43,172 nucleotides of DNA from Sedimenticola sp. GTDB lineage: Bacteria; Pseudomonadota; Gammaproteobacteria; Chromatiales; Chromatiaceae. Position 1 is the first letter of the stretch, and each line of letters opens with the position of its first letter. The position numbers were made by a program, and so were the translations under genes. Location: contig JALWRH010000100.1 of NCBI GenBank assembly GCA_026994195.1, positions 1 through 43,172 on the forward strand, read 5' to 3'. The notes under the pieces are model-generated. The model made no database searches, had not been told where the DNA came from, and was given only the letters and a program-made list of their open reading frames with translations. Below are positions 7,369 through 15,072 of this stretch, in pieces.

Positions 7369-8301
7369 TTGCAGATTGTTACATTCCGCAGCCATTTCAG
7401 CCGCAATACCCTGTTACTCATGTTCCTCGTGGCCCTGGTCATTTCCGGGATTGCCGTATGGAAGTACGACCTGATCGCCACAGTCTATTTCCGCGATCAG
7501 CTGACAGCCACGGGCTGGATCATCAATGGCGCCATCGTGGTGCTGTTCCTCCTCGGCCTGATGCGCATGATTACCATCTTCCTCTCCTACAGCCGGGAAG
7601 AAAGAGCTACGGCGCGTTTCATCCAGAACCAGGAAAATGAACTGGAGGATCCTCTTCTGCAGGTGCCGGCCAACAGCATTATCGCCAGCCGCTACCGGGT
7701 CATGGAGCGCCTGCACGCCTCCAGCACGCCCATCAACCAGGGCGCCCTGGCCGCCACGCTGCTGGCCAGTGAAAGCACCCGCACCAGCTTTCCCAAATAC
7801 ATCAGTAATGTGCTCATACTCACCGGGGTATTTGGCACCATCGTCTCGTTGTCCCTGGCCCTCCTCGGCGCTTCTGATCTGTTGGAGAATGCCGTGGACG
7901 TGGAAGGCATGGGACTGGTGATACACGGCATGTCCACAGCCCTTTCCACCACTATCACGGCCATCGTCTGCTACCTGTTCTACGGCTATTTCTATCTCAA
8001 GCTCACGGACGCCCAGACCAATATCCTCAGTGCCGTGGAGCAGGTCACCACCACTTACCTGGCGCCCCTGTTCGTGGTGGAACAGGACACGACCCTGTAT
8101 GAATTCACGGGCCTGGTACGCTCGCTGCAGTCCCTGGTCCGGCAGATGCAGGAATCGCAGAAAGTGGTGGCCCGCGCCGAAACCCGGCTGCTGGATGCGG
8201 TCAGTGAATATCAGCAGCAGTTGGGACAGGGACAGGAGGAAATGGGTACCGTGGTCCAACTGCTGCGCCGGGGATTCCGGCTTCCGGATGATGACGCATG
8301 A
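7369..8301 (+). CDS. MotA/TolQ/ExbB-type proton channel protein
   Basis: 310 residues with four membrane segments: two near the N-terminus (about 16-34 and 50-68) and two flanking the family core (ISNVLILTGVFGTIVSLSLA and HGMSTALSTTITAIVCYLFY). The Gly-Met-Ser-Thr-Ala-Leu-Ser-Thr-Thr run matches the MotA/ExbB pore helix. The C-terminus is a long charged helix. I chose a TTG start at 7369 because GGAGGG lies eight bases upstream; an in-frame ATG at 7255 would add 38 residues that look unlike a membrane protein start. The gene overlaps its partner by four bases (ATGA). Neither flagellar, Ton nor Tol genes are near. Confidence 0.82.
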   Translation: MQIVTFRSHFSRNTLLLMFLVALVISGIAVWKYDLIATVYFRDQLTATGWIINGAIVVLFLLGLMRMITIFLSYSREERATARFIQNQENELEDPLLQVPANSIIASRYRVMERLHASSTPINQGALAATLLASESTRTSFPKYISNVLILTGVFGTIVSLSLALLGASDLLENAVDVEGMGLVIHGMSTALSTTITAIVCYLFYGYFYLKLTDAQTNILSAVEQVTTTYLAPLFVVEQDTTLYEFTGLVRSLQSLVRQMQESQKVVARAETRLLDAVSEYQQQLGQGQEEMGTVVQLLRRGFRLPDDDA

Positions 8302-9335
8302 AGGATAGTGGCGGCTTCATCGACCTGCGCCTGAACCGCCAGGACGCCCAGGGCAATGAAAGCTTCTGGCCGTCCTTCACAGATGTCATGACCGTGATCA
8401 TGATGATCTTTCTCATCTCCATGGTGGTGGTGCTGCTGCGCAACATGGAACTGGTCAAGGAGATCCGCGCCACCGTGGAAGCCGAACGCCAGGCCATGGA
8501 ACTGGCCCGTTCCACCGGGGAGGAAAAGGAAAGCCTGGCCAGCCAGCTCGATACCGCCCTGGAACAGCTCAATGCCGCTGACAGCCGCATCAATGAACTG
8601 CAGCTCCAGGTAATGCGCCTGCAGGAGCAGAACAGTATTCGCGCCAAGGCTATTGCAGATCGTGATACCCGCCTGGAGCTGCTACTGGAGGAACGCAATG
8701 AGCTGGCCCAGCAGGCCGCCCAGCTAGCCCTGGACAAGCAGGCGGCAGCGGATGCTGCAACCGCTGCCAAGAAACAGGAAACCCTGTCACGCAGGGAACT
8801 TGCCGACCTGCAACAGAAGTATGTCAGCATGAAGGAGCAACTGGCCCGCCAGAATCTGCAGATTGCCATGCTCAAGGCCAAGCTGGAGAATCAGGATCAG
8901 GAACTGGCCCGGTCCCTGGAGCAACGTCAGAATGTCGAGGAAAAATACCTCGTGCTGGCCGATGAGTACGATAGCCTGAAAGTACGTTACGACAAGCTCG
9001 TGCGCCCTGCCCGTTCGGCCAAAGGCCGGCACCTGGTTGAAGTGCGGTATTTCAAGAAAGGCGGCAAGCGCCATATCGAATGGCGCGATGCAGGCCAGGG
9101 TGAATTCAAGGCGGTCTCACGCAGCCAGCTGGACAGGATTCTTTCCAATCTGAAGCAGCAGCAGCCCGACGGGCTGTACGTCAAGGTGATCCTGCCGAAG
9201 AACAACGGCCTGTCCTACAGCGAAGCCTGGAAGTTCACCAACTACCTGCACAAGAAATACGACTACTATTTCCAGGAGTCCCCAAATCCGGACGAAGAAG
9301 CCACCGCCGGAAAGACACCTACCCCGTCAAACTGA
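8298..9335 (+). CDS. MotB/ExbD-like partner with a long coiled coil
   Basis: 345 residues. A short cytoplasmic N-terminus leads to one membrane segment (about 25-46), with Asp29 in FWPSFTDVMTVIMM at the place of the proton-carrying aspartate of MotB, ExbD and ZorB. Residues about 50-235 are a nearly unbroken heptad-like coiled coil rich in Glu, Gln, Leu and Arg. The C-terminal 90 residues (LVEVRYFKKGGKRHIEW, then LYVKVILPKNNGLSYSEAW) resemble a TolR/ExbD-size periplasmic domain and not an OmpA peptidoglycan-binding domain. It would form a 5:2 type stator with the protein encoded before it. Function unknown. Its end overlaps the convergent DUF885 gene by nine bases. Confidence 0.78.
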   Translation: MKDSGGFIDLRLNRQDAQGNESFWPSFTDVMTVIMMIFLISMVVVLLRNMELVKEIRATVEAERQAMELARSTGEEKESLASQLDTALEQLNAADSRINELQLQVMRLQEQNSIRAKAIADRDTRLELLLEERNELAQQAAQLALDKQAAADAATAAKKQETLSRRELADLQQKYVSMKEQLARQNLQIAMLKAKLENQDQELARSLEQRQNVEEKYLVLADEYDSLKVRYDKLVRPARSAKGRHLVEVRYFKKGGKRHIEWRDAGQGEFKAVSRSQLDRILSNLKQQQPDGLYVKVILPKNNGLSYSEAWKFTNYLHKKYDYYFQESPNPDEEATAGKTPTPSN

Positions 9336-11144
9336 TTTGCGGGCTATGTATTCATCTACCTGCCGCTCCAGCAGCGGCAGGGGAAGCGCGCCATTTTTGA
9401 GTATGACATCGTGGAAATCACGAATGTCGAAACGCGTTCCCAGGGACTGGCGGGCCTTCTCCCTCAGTTCCAATATCTTGAGCATGCCGATCTTGTAGGC
9501 CAGGGCCTGTCCGGGCATGACCATGTAGCGTTCGATTTCTGCCACGATATCGCTCTGGGGCATGCCGGTCTTGTCCTTCATGTAGGTGATGGCCTGCTCA
9601 CGGGTCCAGCGTTTGGCGTGCAGGCCCGTATCCACCACCAGGCGCACGGCGCGAAACATTTCTGCCTGCAGCCGGCCCAGATCATCATAAGGATCGTCTT
9701 CCATGCCGATCTCCTTGGCCAGACGCTCTGCATACAGGGCCCAACCTTCCACGTAGGCAGTAAAAGGCAGGATCTTGCGGAAAGTCGGCAGACCCTGTAG
9801 TTCATGGGCAATGCTGATCTGAAAATGATGGCCGGGTATGGCTTCATGGTAAGCCAGGGTGCGCATGCCCCACTTGCGCACGGCAGACATGTTATAGAGA
9901 TTTACGTAAAAAGTGCCCGGACGGCTGCCATCCATGGGCGGCGCATCATAGTAAGCGCCTGCCGAGGTCTTTTCCTTGAAGCGGGGAATGCGTTTCACCA
10001 CCACGCCGGAGCGGGGGCGTATATTGAAGACCTCCCCCAGCCGGGCATCGATCTGATCGATGATCAGCTGGTAATCCCTGAGAGCCTGCTCGCGCCCGGC
10101 ATCGGAATCCGGATATAGAAAACGTGATTCCCGGGACAACTGCTGCATGCGCTCACCCACACTGCCTTCAGCATAACCCTGCTGCACCAGCAGGTGATCC
10201 ATTTCTTTCTCGATCCTGGCCACCTCGGACAAGCCCAGGGCATGGATCTTGTCCGCACTCAGGGTCGTGGTGGTATTCGAGCGGATCAGCCACGCATAGT
10301 AGGTTTCACCATCAGGCAGAGACCAGACGCCGTTGTTCTGCAGAGGCAGCGTATTCAGATGTTTAAAGTAGGCAATGAGCTGTCCATAGGCAGGATAGAC
10401 TGCGTCCCGGATCTGTTTCTCCACCTGGGCAAGCAACCGGGTGCGCGTTGCCTCATCGATTGCGGTTTTCTCCAGGCGTTCTCTGAAGCTGGTGTACAAC
10501 AGGTGTTGATCGGGAGGCATGGCGGTGAAATCCTGCATTTCCTTCAGCACCTTCTGCGCCACAAAACGCGGCGGCAGGATACCTTTGGTTTCTCTCAACT
10601 TCAGGCTGCGCAACAACTGCCCGAACTTGGTATCGAAAGCCCCCAGGCGGCTGATATAGTCCCGGGCATCCGTTTCATCAGAAAGGGGCTGGGATGTAGT
10701 CATCATGGTAGGGAGCTGACTTTGCACGCCAAACATCTGGTTCACAGGATAGTTGTGATAGCGAAACGGCAGACCTGCTTTCTCGGTTTCCAGGTAGTAG
10801 TCGAGCACGTCGTAGGACAGGGCTGCCTGCCCGTCCAGGGATGAGCGGTCGTAGGCATGCAGCTGTTGTACCTGGCGCTCCAGCCAGCGGGCGGATTTCT
10901 CGGTAAACTCGGGCGAGGCGTCCGTCAGCTTTGCATTGTGCCCATGGATGCCAAACTGTTCCAGCAGTCCCAAGCTGGTGAGCAACTCCGGGTCCTGCAG
11001 CATTTTTTCTATGAAAATCTTTTCATAGAAAACCCGGATGCTGAGAGGCCGGTAATAGATGGCCTGCACGATCAGGATGGCGGCCACCAGCAGGGACAAC
11101 AGGCTCAGCGCGCCTCCCCACTTCAGGATAGGTTTCAGTTTCAC
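9327..11144 (-). CDS. DUF885 family protein, putative zinc peptidase
   Basis: 605 residues. One N-terminal membrane segment (about 8-30, LKWGGALSLLSLLVAAILIV) suggests a periplasmic protein held by a signal anchor. The family signature is present: AYHEAIPGHHFQ, an HExxxHH-type metal site, followed by AYVEGWALYAERLAKE carrying the further glutamate. DUF885 proteins are gluzincin-like and presumed metallo-carboxypeptidases; substrates are generally unknown. It shares a four-base overlap with the upstream VOC gene, so the two are co-translated. Length is normal for the family. Confidence 0.87.
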   Translation of the reverse strand: MKLKPILKWGGALSLLSLLVAAILIVQAIYYRPLSIRVFYEKIFIEKMLQDPELLTSLGLLEQFGIHGHNAKLTDASPEFTEKSARWLERQVQQLHAYDRSSLDGQAALSYDVLDYYLETEKAGLPFRYHNYPVNQMFGVQSQLPTMMTTSQPLSDETDARDYISRLGAFDTKFGQLLRSLKLRETKGILPPRFVAQKVLKEMQDFTAMPPDQHLLYTSFRERLEKTAIDEATRTRLLAQVEKQIRDAVYPAYGQLIAYFKHLNTLPLQNNGVWSLPDGETYYAWLIRSNTTTTLSADKIHALGLSEVARIEKEMDHLLVQQGYAEGSVGERMQQLSRESRFLYPDSDAGREQALRDYQLIIDQIDARLGEVFNIRPRSGVVVKRIPRFKEKTSAGAYYDAPPMDGSRPGTFYVNLYNMSAVRKWGMRTLAYHEAIPGHHFQISIAHELQGLPTFRKILPFTAYVEGWALYAERLAKEIGMEDDPYDDLGRLQAEMFRAVRLVVDTGLHAKRWTREQAITYMKDKTGMPQSDIVAEIERYMVMPGQALAYKIGMLKILELREKARQSLGTRFDIRDFHDVILKNGALPLPLLERQVDEYIARKSV

Positions 11145-11518
11145 GTGTCGGCTTCCTCGATGAATTCCAGTCCATTGCCGTCGGGATCGCGGCAGAACAG
11201 CGCTCTGCGCCCGGAGCGGCTCCGGGTATAGGCAATGCCTGCCTGTTCCAGCCGGACAGCCAGGGGCTCAAGACTACCAATGCTCATGGCCAGGTGCCGG
11301 TCTCTGCCGCCATGTTCAGGACGGCCGGCAACCGGATCCGGATTCGGCAGTTCCAGCAGATGTATCTGCTGTTCACCAATACGGAACCAAAGGCCGGGGA
11401 AGCCCAGATCCGGGCGATCCGCCACCTCCAGGCCCAGAACGCCCTGATAAAATTCCCTGGCTTTGAGGCCGTCAGCAATGATCAGGCTCACGTGATGGAT
11501 GGCCTTGGGTTGGTTCAC
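11141..11518 (-). CDS. VOC (glyoxalase/bleomycin resistance) family protein
   Basis: About 125 residues, two beta-alpha-beta-beta-beta units. All four positions of the family metal site appear filled: His in AIHHVSL, Glu in IHLLELPNP, His in DRHLAMSI and Glu in GNGLEFIEE. This resembles small glyoxalase-I-like proteins, though substrate cannot be told. I prefer the GTG at 11518, because GGAGAA lies just before it; a TTG at 11542 is the alternative. The gene overlaps the DUF885 gene by four bases. Its start sits exactly where an EamA-like remnant ends. Confidence 0.85.
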   Translation of the reverse strand: MNQPKAIHHVSLIIADGLKAREFYQGVLGLEVADRPDLGFPGLWFRIGEQQIHLLELPNPDPVAGRPEHGGRDRHLAMSIGSLEPLAVRLEQAGIAYTRSRSGRRALFCRDPDGNGLEFIEEADT

Positions 11519-11636
11519 GGTCTTCTCCGGCAATGGCGGCAAGGCCCACCAGTATAATCAATATTCCTCCCAGCCACTCGCGCAGATTCAGGCGTATCCG
11601 CCAAAAGCTGCAAAGCAGGGAAAAGGGACCAAGTAA
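11517..11636 (-). pseudogene. 3' remnant of an EamA (DMT) transporter gene
   Basis: Read on the minus strand this stretch gives LREWLGGILIILVGLAAIAG, the last membrane helix of an EamA transporter. The same feature closes the intact transporter gene at 14091-14987 (MEWMGGLLIILAGILAITRE), and the DNA also matches: GTATAATCAATA and TCCTCCCA occur in both. The preceding 15 or so codons look degraded, and no upstream coding part is found. It is probably what is left of a transporter gene that once preceded the VOC gene, cut off by the arrival or loss of other sequence. Confidence 0.6.
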
Positions 11637-11711
11637 GTTAAGTAGCGCTCGCCCTGAACGAGACTCGCTCGATGCCTTCCCTCCCACAGTGTGCTTGTCC
11701 TTCCATGCTTA

Positions 11712-11734
11712 CGGTATGCATATCGTGCATACCG
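11712..11734. promoter_or_regulatory. Perfect 9-bp inverted repeat between the EamA remnant and the DUF1566 gene
   Basis: CGGTATGCA (11712-11720) and TGCATACCG (11726-11734) are perfect complements around a 5-base loop. A run of A residues lies some 15 bases beyond on the plus strand, so as a terminator it is poor. It is downstream of the minus-strand DUF1566 gene and upstream of the remnant. It could be a weak terminator or an operator. Confidence 0.3.
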
Positions 11735-11764
11735 ACCACCTTGTCAGAACAAAAAACAAATTCA

Positions 11765-12295
11765 CTATCCGCCGCGCACTAAACGAACCGCGTGGCTGCT
11801 GCTCCTACTGATCGTGGAATCGCCCCCAAGGTAGAAATCGAGAAGCCACGCCTGGCCCGAATTATTGGCATCCGGCGACGACGACCACACATGGAAACCT
11901 GTATCGTTGGGAAAGAAGCTGAGATTGATGGCCGGGACGTTACAAGACGCCTCCACAATAGAACCCAGCTCCTTGATGTTGGGTAGGCGCCAGTCGTTGT
12001 AACCGGCAAGGGTGGATGCATCCGCAGCTACGAGCGCCTCTTGCCAGGAATAGTAACTGGTGTTGCCATTGCTGCAGTCGCTGCCACTTTGCCCCAGCAC
12101 ACATTTGCTCCACATCAGGCCGGTTTTCTTATGCGTGACGGTGCCATCACCGTGATCTGTAAAATCACTGTCCGGAGTGGTCAGGGGAATATGGGGATCG
12201 CAGGTTTGCGCTGCCTGGGCTGTATCAAAGGAAGCCAAGAGCAAAACGGCTGGCAAAAGCGCTATGGTAAAGGATGTAAAGCAGAATCGGTTCAT
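11765..12295 (-). CDS. Secreted DUF1566 (Lcl_C) domain protein
   Basis: 176 residues. The signal peptide is clear (MNRFCFTSFTIALLPAVLLL, cleaved near AQA-AQT). The mature part is a single DUF1566 domain: GTVTHKKTGLMWSKCV, then YNDWRLPNIKELGSIV, VWSSSPDA and HAVRLVRGG at the end. The ATG at 12295 with GAGGAAG upstream was chosen; in-frame sequence before it has no signal character. DUF1566 is a C-type-lectin-like fold found in surface and secreted proteins, often in clusters of paralogues. The next gene upstream is a longer paralogue, 93 bases away. Confidence 0.85.
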   Translation of the reverse strand: MNRFCFTSFTIALLPAVLLLASFDTAQAAQTCDPHIPLTTPDSDFTDHGDGTVTHKKTGLMWSKCVLGQSGSDCSNGNTSYYSWQEALVAADASTLAGYNDWRLPNIKELGSIVEASCNVPAINLSFFPNDTGFHVWSSSPDANNSGQAWLLDFYLGGDSTISRSSSHAVRLVRGG

Positions 12296-12388
12296 TTCAA
12301 GCTTCCTCAGGTGACCGGTTGGCCTGCCACAGCAGACACTCCACCGGGTGCATTGTGCTATCTCTCTTACTCCCCAATTCACCTTGAA

Positions 12389-13774
12389 TTACTGTCCGCT
12401 GCGCACCAATCGAACCGCATGGCTGTCGATCTTGCTACCCGGACTGCTGCCGCCAAGGTTAAAAAAGAGGGCCCACGCGTGAGCCGAACTGTTGGCATAC
12501 GGCAGCGACGACCACACAGATGAACTGACTTGATTTGGGAAATAGCCCACATCAATGGTCGGGCCTGGATAAGGCACCGAATAGTCCACCAATGAGCGCA
12601 ATTCTTCTTTGGTGGGCATGCGCCAATCAGTATGACCACACCAGCCTGCCTGATTCACTCTTGCCACGTAAGCCTGAGTATTGCAGTAACTAGCGGGATC
12701 ATTGCTGTCATAACCATAACAGATGGCGCCATCATCATCGGCAATGCCGGCAAATCCACCATTGGTCGCCGGATCGGTGTTGTACCAGACATAGCTATCG
12801 TCCTTGTGGTGCAGGCCGCCATCGGTTGTTTTTACTTCCCACACCAAACCGGTCACATTGTCTTTCACGCAAGACCAACTGGCGGCATTGTCCGGTAGTG
12901 GGTCACCATTGGCATCGAGCTTGGTGAAGCTGAAACCCGCGTGGCCATCGCTATCGTCTTTGTGGGTGGCATCGCGGCCCTGATCACAATCCTGGGGCGC
13001 GGTAATATTGCTGATGCAGGTGGTGTTGTTACCACTGGGAGAATCTCCTCCCCAGGTGATACCGGTGTCATTGAGTGCATGTATCGTAACCAGCCCAAAC
13101 GTCCTGACGATAAAAACCGCCATCTGTGCGCGTGTTAGCGAGGCGCCGGGACAATAGTTGCTGGCATCGCAGCCACTGGTTATACCCTCTGATGCCAACT
13201 GCTCTATCCAGGCAGCAGCCCAGTGGGTGGTGGGAACATCATCGAATACCGCGCCAGAGGCGGGCGGCGGAGTATAGTTCCTACCGTGTTCTGCCCGCAG
13301 TAGGAACACCGCCATTTGCGCCCTATCCACGTCAGTGTCCGGACAATATTCTGTCGCAGTGCAACCATTGGCCACGCCGTCGGCAACCAGTTGCTCTATC
13401 CAGGAAGATGCCCAGTAACTGGCAGGCACATCGGTAAATACGCTGCCGCTGGCAGCGGGTGGAACGAAACTGCTCCCATGAATGGCCCGTTCCATGAATA
13501 CAGCCATCTGTGCCCGGGTGGTCGCGGCATCTGGACAATAAAAGTCTCCACCGCAGCCACTGGTAATGCCATTGGCAGCAAGGGTCTCTATGTAGGTAAA
13601 TGCCCAGTGAGTTTGAGGCACATCAGAGAACCTTGGGGTAACCTGAGCGGCGGCGGCTACCTGTTCGGCCAAACCACCTCCCAGTATCAGAAAAAACACC
13701 AAAAGATATCCGGATAGATCCCGGGTAAAAAGTCCTGAGCAAGCTCGGGGTCTCTCCCTTTCCCTATAGTTCAT
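12389..13774 (-). CDS. Secreted protein: three SLH-like repeats plus DUF1566 domain
   Basis: 461 residues. A signal peptide spans about residues 1-43 after a basic start. Three S-layer-homology-like repeats follow (about 49-97, 113-163, 177-227), each of the form F-D-V-P-x-x-H-W-A ... I-E-x-L-x-x-x-G-I-T-S-G-C ... Y-C-P ... T-R-A-Q-M-A-V-F. Each has two cysteines eight residues or less apart, which classical SLH domains lack. The rest (about 230-461) is a DUF1566 domain with HTDWRMPTKEELRSLVDYS and a C-terminal HAVRLVRSG. The ATG has GGGGAG six bases upstream. A gene at 39275 carries the same three repeats at its other end, suggesting a shared surface anchor. Confidence 0.85.
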   Translation of the reverse strand: MNYRERERPRACSGLFTRDLSGYLLVFFLILGGGLAEQVAAAAQVTPRFSDVPQTHWAFTYIETLAANGITSGCGGDFYCPDAATTRAQMAVFMERAIHGSSFVPPAASGSVFTDVPASYWASSWIEQLVADGVANGCTATEYCPDTDVDRAQMAVFLLRAEHGRNYTPPPASGAVFDDVPTTHWAAAWIEQLASEGITSGCDASNYCPGASLTRAQMAVFIVRTFGLVTIHALNDTGITWGGDSPSGNNTTCISNITAPQDCDQGRDATHKDDSDGHAGFSFTKLDANGDPLPDNAASWSCVKDNVTGLVWEVKTTDGGLHHKDDSYVWYNTDPATNGGFAGIADDDGAICYGYDSNDPASYCNTQAYVARVNQAGWCGHTDWRMPTKEELRSLVDYSVPYPGPTIDVGYFPNQVSSSVWSSLPYANSSAHAWALFFNLGGSSPGSKIDSHAVRLVRSGQ

Positions 13775-14090
13775 GATGCTCCCCCACGAATCAAAATATG
13801 TGGATTAGTCATTTATCCACGTAAAAAAATGCTACCACAGCCTCCATTGTGGTCAAACCTGGCTGTCGATCATCATAGTCAAGTCTGTCAGCGAGATCAG
13901 GGCCTGCCCGGACTGGGAGATGAATGCCTCATTGTTCTCCGGTCAAATGTACCGGGAAGATGGTACATCGATAGCAGATTGGGACAAAAGCAGGCTGGGG
14001 CAGAGTACGCTGCGCTCTTGTGCCCTGCGTGGCTGTGATTTCCAAAAAACAAAATCTAAGAGCTATCTCCTGTTTACCCCGTGGATGCGC
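13775..14090. other. 316-base gene-free stretch between the DUF1566 and EamA genes
   Basis: No convincing gene on either strand. Visible structure: an inverted repeat GTGGAT/ATCCAC (13800-13805 and 13815-13820) followed by an A-run, placed about 25 bases before the DUF1566 gene and possibly part of its promoter region; and a perfect 7-bp inverted repeat ATGTACC/GGTACAT (13947-13953 and 13962-13968) with an 8-base loop. No T-run follows either, so neither is a standard terminator. Confidence 0.4.
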
Positions 14091-14987
14091 TCAGGCTCGA
14101 TCATGTACCTCTTCCCGGGTGATGGCGAGAATGCCTGCAAGTATAATCAATAGTCCTCCCATCCATTCCATTGCCCCCATGCTTTCGTCCGCCAGCAGCC
14201 AGGCCGTTACCGCACCCACCAGTATTTCCAACAACAGAATAATGGCGGAACGCTGTACCGGCATCTGTGAAACACCATAGACGACTGCCAGTGTTGTGAC
14301 CAGAAAACCGCCGACCCCAAGGAGCACATTCCCCGCCCAGGCCAGAGTGGAAACCGCCGGTATTCCCGTTCCTTCCATCCAAATGAGGAACAATGAAAGC
14401 ATCACCACGCCTGCCCAGGAAACCAGAGTCTTCTGTCGGGTGCCCAGGTCGTGCAGGGCACGTGTGAGCACGTTGGTGAGGGCGAATGCAAAGCCCGCCG
14501 TGATTGCGGCCAGGTCACCCCAACTGAGGCCATGGCGCGGAATATCCGGTTCCCAGAGCATAAAAGCCGCCCCGATCAGGCCCAGGGGAATAGTCAGCAG
14601 AGTTGTTCGATGCAATCTTTCGCCAAGCATGAAATGCCCCAGCAAGGCGGTCCATACGGGAGAAAGATAGAACAGGATCAAAGCCCTGGCTACACTGCCA
14701 TCAAGCATGGCCAGTACGAAACCCACATTGGTCCATCCGGCCGCTAAAGCCATGAGCAGCAGCTTGCCGCCCTGCCCGCGCATTCCCCCTGTCCCGGGCC
14801 AACGCACCAGGGCCAGAACCGCGAACGCACTGCCATAGGCCACCAGCATCTGCCAGGGACCGTCCAGTCCGTTCCTGAACAGCCAGCGCAAGGGATACCA
14901 GACAATACCCCAGAAAGTCGCCGCGAACAGCAGGCTGCCGATGGCCAGGGGCTGATGTCCCTGCTTCACTGCGGATTTCACGCCCAA
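14091..14987 (-). CDS. EamA (drug/metabolite transporter superfamily) permease
   Basis: 298 residues, ten hydrophobic segments in two EamA repeats, the second starting near LSWGDLAAITAGFAFALTNV. Repeat ends carry the usual pattern (SPVWTALLGHFMLGERLHR and LEILVGAVTAWLLADESM, then EWMGGLLIILAGILAI). Such inner-membrane exporters move amino acids, nucleosides or other metabolites; the substrate is not predictable. The start is an unusual TTG at 14987, supported by a perfect AGGAGG eight bases upstream. It is divergent from dapC, so lysine/diaminopimelate metabolism might be linked, but that is only proximity. Confidence 0.87.
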   Translation of the reverse strand: MGVKSAVKQGHQPLAIGSLLFAATFWGIVWYPLRWLFRNGLDGPWQMLVAYGSAFAVLALVRWPGTGGMRGQGGKLLLMALAAGWTNVGFVLAMLDGSVARALILFYLSPVWTALLGHFMLGERLHRTTLLTIPLGLIGAAFMLWEPDIPRHGLSWGDLAAITAGFAFALTNVLTRALHDLGTRQKTLVSWAGVVMLSLFLIWMEGTGIPAVSTLAWAGNVLLGVGGFLVTTLAVVYGVSQMPVQRSAIILLLEILVGAVTAWLLADESMGAMEWMGGLLIILAGILAITREEVHDRA

Positions 14988-15017
14988 AGTACAGGCCTCC
15001 TGGCTGCGCCGTTGTTG

Positions 15018-15023
15018 TATAAT
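15018..15023 (+). promoter_or_regulatory. Candidate -10 box of the dap operon
   Basis: A perfect TATAAT lies 50 bases before the dapC start, in the divergent region shared with the EamA gene. No good -35 hexamer is seen 16-18 bases upstream, so activity would depend on an activator or on other contacts. A 10-bp palindrome CTCGCGCGAG follows at 15044-15053. Confidence 0.4.
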
Positions 15024-15072
15024 TCGCCCTCTGAACCCTTAGGCTCGCGCGAGGACGACCCCGCGCCGTAGT

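Noticed and set aside
7369-9335. Zorya anti-phage system
   Set aside because: The channel/partner pair resembles ZorA/ZorB, but no ZorC, ZorD or ZorE gene is adjacent, ZorB's OmpA-type domain is not seen, and the flanks are housekeeping-like. I keep it as an unknown motor pair.
9327-11542. Glyoxalase pathway operon (VOC plus DUF885)
   Set aside because: The pair is co-translated, but the DUF885 protein is a peptidase-like protein with a membrane anchor, and nothing ties it to methylglyoxal. I leave both unassigned.
13799-13821. Two DnaA-box-like sequences (TAATCCACA and TTATCCACG)
   Set aside because: Each has one mismatch to TTATNCACA, but no dnaA, dnaN or AT-rich unwinding region is near. 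They form a simple inverted repeat before a surface-protein gene, so an origin is not supported.
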